From Thalassiosira profunda (Eukaryota; Bacillariophyta; Thalassiosirophyceae; Thalassiosirales; Thalassiosiraceae), in NCBI GenBank assembly GCA_036939355.1, contig JALLAP010000511.1, forward strand, positions 1 through 12,291: DNA of 12,291 nucleotides, read 5' to 3'. Shown piece by piece: positions 8,301 through 12,291 of this stretch. Position 1 is the stretch's first letter. The number at the start of each line of letters is the position of its first letter. The position numbers and the translations under genes were made by a program. Under the pieces are notes generated by a model. That model was not told where the DNA came from. It searched no databases and was given only the letters and a program-made list of their open reading frames with translations.

Positions 8301-9463
8301 GCGACTACGACAAGTCATTCCACAAACAAGTTGACGGAGTTTGGAAGGAAGTCTACTCGAACAATCCCATTGACATCTATGCGATGGCTTTGGATCGATT
8401 GGGCGAGCTTACAAGGGGAGCCGCATCTCCCCTCCTTCGGCGCAGAACGTTGATGAGACTCACACTCTGGGCACAGCTTGTCCTCGGCCTCAAAGTCAGG
8501 GTGGTGACTAGGATGCAATTCGCCGACGAGCTAAAACGGTCCATCGGTCAGGGCAGGGGGTCGGAGGCGCTACCTGCAATGTCTTCGCGACCGCCGGATA
8601 GGATGCCCCAGCGCGCAGCATTATTGTCAACGCCCCTTCCAACCAATCCGCCACCACGGGCCAGCGTCAACAGAAGCCAGCCCCTCGGCAGGAAAACGAG
8701 CTCGAAGGAAGAAGAGGCGCGGTTGGCTCGCCTTCGGAAATTCGACAACGCTGGCGGCCAATCACACGCAGCAGCCCCTGCCCCCAGCCACCCCGGGAAG
8801 TCTGGCGAGTGGGACTGTCCACGTTGCACATTCAAGAATAGCTTGGACAATACGCAATGCTCTGCGTGTGGCGTGGGCGAGTCACCCTATCTCTCTGGCC
8901 AGCGGTTGCCACAGCAGGCTCCTGCCCGCAGAGTGGATAGTGATTGGTCGTGCTCAAAATGCACGTTGGTTAACGATGGGAGCGCTAACAACTGCTCCGC
9001 GTGCGACGAACCCAAACCATTTACTGCAGCTATGCCTCGGCACTCTCGCCTCCCGGACAACTTCGACATGGATGCAGTCGACTTCCCCAATTCCTCCTCC
9101 GCGGATAGGTATTCCAAGCCACCAACGAAGCGAACTGCTCGATGCGGAGCGTGTGGGCAAGAAGGGCACAACAGAGCATCTGCCACGGCCCAAAACTGCC
9201 TGGCCTACAATGATCCGAAAGAGGTCGAGAGGAGGAAGAAGCAGCGGCAGAAGAGAGCGGAGATAATCGCCGCGGAGGAGGAGGATATGGAAGCAATCGA
9301 GAAGGAACGCGAACAGTCTGAAAGGATGCAGGCTGAGTTGAAACGTCAGATCGAAGCATTGCAGCGCAACAATGAAAAGGCCGAGGGTCGTAGGAAGGAA
9401 GAGCTGAAACGCAAGCAGCAGAAAGTGAAGCGTTTGCAGAAGCAGCAAAACAAATCTGCGTGA
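5312..9463 (+). CDS. Ubl-MUS81/ERCC4-type nuclease with SIM-like motifs, RanBP2/NZF fingers and zinc knuckle
   Basis: An intronless frame; ATG 5312 is the first ATG in it, in strong context (A at -3, G at +4), giving 1383 residues. Domains in order: a ubiquitin-like fold at 1-78 (MVQVSIL, RLYYRGREL, HNLDDFAILECC); a helical region with no assignment; a MUS81-type winged helix at about 313-395 (YASGPFSVLATLHLA, RMAQPMC); an ERCC4 nuclease at about 446-625 with D449-A-R-E452, AGD480Y, and ERK(499-501)SWSD505. All acidic residues and the Lys of the ERKxxxD site are present. Ten cysteines at 532-579 form insertions in the nuclease. Residues 640-980 are disordered with five SIM-like acidic/hydrophobic motifs and basic SPAK-type stretches. 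A possibly folded segment follows (984-1079), then RanBP2/NZF fingers at 1167-1186 and 1212-1231, a TAF1-like knuckle from C1278, and a charged coiled coil (about 1300-1380). MUS81 normally cleaves branched DNA as a heterodimer through a C-terminal (HhH)2; none is recognisable here. The nuclease call is firm; orthology to canonical MUS81 is uncertain. Confidence 0.85.
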   Translation: MVQVSILVRPTGGYHKPNKIDSISIDSSERLETIQEKYNSAGRGSTTRLYYRGRELPLNSSIGSHNLDDFAILECCRSPALSAALSACLKDLDKVKALPAHERTRSNLVSILQLPSSIVSDVEHEIWNASSWTDEKIKPRTINFATIKAVLQRLDRYHVHDLPQCNDCQSLFNALNAHNVWRGGGRDARNRRGFNSQDHLFKPVKNNGQPSTNWSLLEEKLAIQQSIRREFQAGYGSSGAEDWLEEFVRRDDARHGGSRGRNNSRRAAVDDADPWLTHLPPNTPPVPRQNGRSATPPSRSLTSSARASGGRLYTPQYASGPFSVLATLHLAMHARHPRSNGRRYLTLTEEQLKRMAQPMCRSNLFDKGRLRGRNAFACMDGLVEKQLARKEIVRGNSGVDIEKWGLLRGGEVLGQGCAEFDRAVNQVIPVRQLSDESGKPHANLTLCLDAREDDLLLKRIKWSCGDESVPFVEKELPAGDYLFLERRNGDDHVLPLVIERKSWSDLADSCLGRGKARHRLDCVKIGGDGSACSGCQLCKMKRCGCKQIMFLIEGERCLGSDSAHRSAKKCTEDNCCSACKLLKERHGVTQDALEGVLTKLQMEHGCFIHYTNSYNETIESLFDMRQILQMDRALVRDSLPFDAYATQARRGSDAMERSHPSPTAVQELNIETMLPAAVSRTWNAQLIGSLLGVSSCRGLPQQRQQSATSGRRGTSALQNRGAIDLNDSDDDAICIDLSESQDYCRPKKRKKNDDTICLDSDSENDGARTIRGGGGYSDSSDDEIEVCSQDVWKTVPSTAAGASSIGKGSVGKGSSSSSDTSGDELFNLSRFDQSRKKRFLESPAKRDGSDSDDSDSVLLGLSARKGKAKVARKKSPAKPRAKSSAPPVRKSPSQKTQDSAAKRAPKASAATTANIECSLLLSSDDESQPLQPPSTNASASARAGKSEGDDDDLCEVLEVPSQLPPLSRKRKTGATSSRATGRMPNLDESLLVVHGWGDYDKSFHKQVDGVWKEVYSNNPIDIYAMALDRLGELTRGAASPLLRRRTLMRLTLWAQLVLGLKVRVVTRMQFADELKRSIGQGRGSEALPAMSSRPPDRMPQRAALLSTPLPTNPPPRASVNRSQPLGRKTSSKEEEARLARLRKFDNAGGQSHAAAPAPSHPGKSGEWDCPRCTFKNSLDNTQCSACGVGESPYLSGQRLPQQAPARRVDSDWSCSKCTLVNDGSANNCSACDEPKPFTAAMPRHSRLPDNFDMDAVDFPNSSSADRYSKPPTKRTARCGACGQEGHNRASATAQNCLAYNDPKEVERRKKQRQKRAEIIAAEEEDMEAIEKEREQSERMQAELKRQIEALQRNNEKAEGRRKEELKRKQQKVKRLQKQQNKSA

Positions 9464-9564
9464 AGTCTCATTGGCAATTGGATTGCATGGAGGTCACTAT
9501 TTCCGTCGACGAGTTGGAGTGCCTTGTATGTTTTATCTGCGGTATCGGCCATTCCAGCTCTATC

Positions 9565-11124
9565 TCAAAAAGACCAAATGCTCTCTGGGGTTGGTCGCTC
9601 ATACTCTATCAAGTCATCCTCACTTTCAACGTCGTGTGCATTTGTTGTTGCGTCATTCATGTGATGAGGGTAGTCGTAATAGTGCTGATGATGTTGCTCT
9701 TGCATTGGCTCATACGTCTCTTCATATTGGTGATGTTCATGATACAACTCTCCACCAGTCTCCTCCCCGACGTACTCTTTCAGTCGATAGGACATGCGCG
9801 GTTGCCGGAGTTTGCGCAAACCTTTGGCTTCGAGCCCACGCACGATATCGCTGGAAACGCCGATGTCCTCGGCAGTTTCTCGGATACTCTTGGGTCTTCC
9901 GTCGTCCAGCCCAAATCTATGCGTCAAGACCAATCGTTCATCGTGGCCGAGAGCGTCTAACATCGAATGCACTTCGCCTCGGAGTGACTCCGACATGAAA
10001 TCTTCGTCGGGCGTTGCCATTTCTGTGCTGGCTAAGCAATCAGCCAACGTGCGCTTGTCCTCCGTGTTTGCGTGTCTATCCACCGGCAGTTCTAGGCTCA
10101 GAACGTTCTTCGACAAATGCCGGTACAGGTGGATTTTGTCTAACGGAACGCCCATTTCATGTGCCAACTCTGGCTCGCTTGGTTGTCTTCCATTCTGGCG
10201 TTCCAACTCCTTCCGCTTTTTGTGCATCGTTCGCATCATGGCTTGGACATGGGCTGGAAGTCTGATCATTCGGGAGCTCTCGGCAATCCCCCGCACTATT
10301 CGCTGCCTTATCCAATGGGTGGCGTAGGTACTAAATCGATTGCCCCTCTCCGGATCGAACCGTTCTGCGGCTTCCATGATGCCCATGTATCCTGTTTGAA
10401 TAAGATCGTCGAGTTGCAGCGTTGCGTCGGTGCCACCTGCTCCACCAGCCGAAGAGAGTCCTATACCACCACTATTGAGCATGTTGTAATATCGCTTGGC
10501 GATCATGGTCACTAGGCCAACGTTTCCCTGAATCAGTTTTGTTTTTGCTTCTTCGCCTCTTGCCATTACATTGCGCAGTTGGTCGACGGTCAATGAGCAG
10601 GCTGATGCCCACTGGTACTCTGATGGCTCGCTGTGCTGATCTCTGGCCATCCACTCAACCAAGTTGTCTCGTGCCCGAGTGACGGATCGAAGGTGTTGAA
10701 CGGCTAGAGCAATCTCCTTTTCCTCGTCAAAAGTCAGTAGATGTGAGGATGTTGGATTTGCATCTTGCGATATTGTGTTCTTTCTTCGAAATGGAATGCG
10801 TCGCCGCAGCTGCGCGACCTCTTCAACTTCTTCCAACGGTGGGCTCGAGTATGGAGGTTGGTGCATGGTCGGTGATGCGTCTTGCTCTTCAATGTGGTCC
10901 GCGCCGTTCGTGGGATCGTAGGTGAACGGATGCCCCTCCCAGAAGCCATACGTCATGGGATGCCCCGGATCGTCCAAGTAGTTGTTTGCCATGCTTCCCC
11001 GAGGTCTCTGCGGAAACGATGGCGTTGCTTGCAGAGCGTCGGCGCATGCATTGTTACAGCGAGCAGCAACAAGCACGAACGCAGCAGCCGCAGCCACCGT
11101 CGTCTTTGCACTCAACCAAGTCAT
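9565..11124 (-). CDS. Nucleus-encoded plastid sigma-70 factor (primary-type)
   Basis: 519 residues. Start 11124 is preferred because it gives a compact signal peptide: hydrophobic core at residues 8-21, AxA-type cleavage at ADA-LQ (28-32), then a Pro/Arg/Ser-rich stretch resembling a transit peptide. This fits bipartite targeting to a complex plastid. ATG 11166, 14 codons upstream, is an alternative in poorer context. Sigma regions: 1.2 from about 130; 2.1 at 192-214; a Gly/Ser-rich insertion at 216-236; 2.2-2.4 at 238-293 with LDDLIQTGYMGIMEAAERFD, NRFSTYATHWIRQRI and IRLPAHV; region 3 at about 290-365; region 4 at about 373-442 with a helix-turn-helix ending in LEAKGLRKLR. Such factors direct the plastid-encoded RNA polymerase to -10/-35 promoters. 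The tail, 443-519, is rich in His, Tyr, Glu and Asp and has no counterpart in bacterial sigma-70. The gene is convergent with the Ubl-MUS81-like gene, with 101 bp between stops. The plastid location is inferred from the leader; mitochondrial use is less likely. Confidence 0.9.
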   Translation of the reverse strand: MTWLSAKTTVAAAAAFVLVAARCNNACADALQATPSFPQRPRGSMANNYLDDPGHPMTYGFWEGHPFTYDPTNGADHIEEQDASPTMHQPPYSSPPLEEVEEVAQLRRRIPFRRKNTISQDANPTSSHLLTFDEEKEIALAVQHLRSVTRARDNLVEWMARDQHSEPSEYQWASACSLTVDQLRNVMARGEEAKTKLIQGNVGLVTMIAKRYYNMLNSGGIGLSSAGGAGGTDATLQLDDLIQTGYMGIMEAAERFDPERGNRFSTYATHWIRQRIVRGIAESSRMIRLPAHVQAMMRTMHKKRKELERQNGRQPSEPELAHEMGVPLDKIHLYRHLSKNVLSLELPVDRHANTEDKRTLADCLASTEMATPDEDFMSESLRGEVHSMLDALGHDERLVLTHRFGLDDGRPKSIRETAEDIGVSSDIVRGLEAKGLRKLRQPRMSYRLKEYVGEETGGELYHEHHQYEETYEPMQEQHHQHYYDYPHHMNDATTNAHDVESEDDLIEYERPTPESIWSF

Positions 11125-11674
11125 CTTGTCTATTGTAGGGCGCGCGTTCGCCGAAGGTTCACACATCGCACCCAAGTTGAGTTGCTTGCAACAGAACCAC
11201 TCTAACTTTGAAGCAGCGCCGGATAGCCCTGTCCCATTCCCTGCCTCGGACAAGTATCTCCGCCGATCAAGCGCGGTGGCGATGAGAGAACAGTGAGGGC
11301 AGCGGCCGGGTCTACAAGCGCCGTTCTAGAGAGAGAGAAGTGCGAAGCGCCTCGTTTTGAGGGGCGGGGAGCGCGAGGAACAAAAGGGGAAACGTATCAA
11401 CGGAGGAATAGTCAGTTCAGCTACGGGCGTCAACCCTCTCCCAAGCAAGCGTACAAAGTGGTTCCCCCAGCCAAGACGACAATAGTATTGATGCTAGAGC
11501 AACCACGCATACATTTGCATTCAGCTTGCTTCGTTGACCGGTCTATTAATTCGTGTCATCAATTCCGCCAACTGTCCCTTGGGTCAATGTCTCAACTAAT
11601 GCTAAGGAAGCAATAGGAGCCGAAGTTTTCCACAGTTGTATCTGCCCCTCCCACGCTCTCTGTACACGCATTCA
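11125..11674. promoter_or_regulatory. Intergenic region: sigma-factor upstream region and PPR 3' end
   Basis: 550 bp between the sigma-factor start and the PPR stop, both on the minus strand. It must contain the sigma promoter and 5' UTR plus the PPR 3' UTR. The only sequence features seen are a short GA-rich run (about 11328-11339) and the upstream in-frame ATG at 11166 that could extend the sigma factor. Small open frames here have no recognisable protein features. I searched by eye for tRNA A/B boxes and saw none that fold convincingly. Confidence 0.45.
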
Positions 11675-12291
11675 TCATCGGCGGAACTGCCATCGTCTCA
11701 TTCGCTTCCCCTCGATCACATTGCACGTCCACTCACTCGGCAGGTCCCTCAAATCGACCTCTCCCCACATCGAGCTCCCCACCAGACTTTCGTACGTCTC
11801 TTCCATTCCCATCTCCCGCAGTTGTCGCAGCACCATTTCGCCCACCATGCCTTCCTTGGCACATTTCCTAAAAACCGTCTCGACCAAGTGGTCCCGAGCG
11901 TGGCCCTCGGGCATTTGATTGTTGATCACCTTCAGATAAGTGCCGTAGGTGACCTGGTCGGGCCTCCCGTGCGGACTCCGATGCAGGCCCTTCAGCATGG
12001 CGTTGGCTATTTCTATCGCCTCAGACTGCTCTTCCAAATCTCCAATGGAAAAGGCGCACGCGTTCAAGACCGAGTTGTACACAACATTGTTGGGTCGGAG
12101 CGAGGTTTTGCCGGATGTGTCGTACAGCTCCTTCATGTGAACGAACAATTCGTAGGCGCGTTGGGCCTTGCCAAAGCTCTGCGATCGAGCGTACGCGTTA
12201 ATTGCCGTCGCAAAGCTCGTCGCGTCGGGCGACACATCCAGCTCGCTGTTGCTGTCCAGCTCCTCCATCCGTTGGATGACATCTCCCGCCT
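11675..12291 (-). CDS. Pentatricopeptide repeat (PPR) protein, C-terminal part (5' end outside window)
   Basis: The frame is open from the right edge to TGA at 11677-11675, giving 204 visible residues; the ATG at 12268 is internal because a PPR helix (DVIQRMEELD) already begins before it. Three or so degenerate PPR units are visible: one around VSPDATSFATAINAYARS, one around LRPNNVVYNSVLNACAFS, and one around GRPDQVTYGTYLKVINN, spaced by 35 to 50 residues. Each has the Pro-Asp/Asn-x-x-(S/V/T)-(F/Y) turn between helix pairs. A non-PPR C-terminal domain ends in a basic tail (KRMRRWQFRR). PPR proteins bind organellar RNA and act in processing, stability or translation. This wording pattern is common among diatom PPR proteins. 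No catalytic C-terminal domain (DYW, E or SMR) is visible. The target RNA and organelle cannot be determined because the N-terminus is missing. Confidence 0.85.
   Translation of the reverse strand, partial: AGDVIQRMEELDSNSELDVSPDATSFATAINAYARSQSFGKAQRAYELFVHMKELYDTSGKTSLRPNNVVYNSVLNACAFSIGDLEEQSEAIEIANAMLKGLHRSPHGRPDQVTYGTYLKVINNQMPEGHARDHLVETVFRKCAKEGMVGEMVLRQLREMGMEETYESLVGSSMWGEVDLRDLPSEWTCNVIEGKRMRRWQFRR

Noticed and set aside
528..9463. Idea that the USP and Ubl/NZF nuclease form a functional ubiquitin gene cluster
   Set aside because: They are separated by an unrelated Pol I factor and lie on opposite strands; eukaryotic adjacency alone is weak evidence.
9460..9998. Two plus-strand frames opposite the sigma-factor C-terminus, one very hydrophobic
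   Set aside because: The apparent membrane-like sequence is the antisense of the His/Tyr/Glu-rich tail codons; the sigma frame is clearly the coding one.
11293..11616. Plus-strand frame of about 107 codons in the sigma-PPR gap
   Set aside because: Short, low-complexity at its start, no conserved motif; probably chance in non-coding DNA.

Overview
This is a gene-dense nuclear segment of a eukaryote. It holds six protein genes in 12.3 kb, with one visible short spliceosomal intron (85 nt, GT...AG). The organism is probably a photosynthetic stramenopile, most likely a diatom or close relative. Three things point there: a nucleus-encoded bacterial-type sigma-70 factor with an N-terminal signal peptide and an ADA-LQ cleavage region resembling the ASAFAP-type bipartite plastid leader; a PPR protein whose repeats read like the short organellar PPR proteins common in diatoms; and moderately GC-rich, intron-poor, tightly packed genes. 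The lineage call is an inference; no rRNA or other decisive marker is present.

Layout, left to right: (1) 3-434, + strand, the C-terminal end of a golgin-84-like Golgi membrane protein whose 5' part lies outside the window. (2) 528-2397, - strand, a USP3-like ubiquitin-specific protease in two exons; the short first exon supplies half of the ZnF-UBP domain and lies in a different frame from the longest open stretch there. (3) 2653-4767, - strand, an Rrn7/TAF1B-type TFIIB-related factor of RNA polymerase I. (4) A 544-bp divergent intergenic region with a CRE-like site and ACGT palindromes. (5) 5312-9463, + strand, a 1383-residue protein joining a ubiquitin-like domain, a MUS81-type winged helix and ERCC4 nuclease with cysteine-rich insertions, a string of SUMO-interaction-like motifs, two RanBP2/NZF zinc fingers, a TAF1-like zinc knuckle and a C-terminal coiled coil. 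(6) 9565-11124, - strand, the plastid-type sigma factor with a His/Tyr/Glu-rich tail. (7) 11675-12291, - strand, the C-terminal part of a PPR protein that runs off the right edge.

These are mostly unrelated housekeeping genes, not an operon or mobile element. Loose themes are ubiquitin/SUMO signalling with DNA repair (USP and the Ubl-nuclease) and organelle gene expression (sigma factor and PPR protein). The item most worth a second look is the Ubl-MUS81-SIM-NZF protein: it keeps the nuclease catalytic residues, lacks a recognisable C-terminal (HhH)2 domain, and carries several predicted ubiquitin/SUMO-binding modules on one chain. I found no transposon, CRISPR array, rRNA or convincing tRNA.
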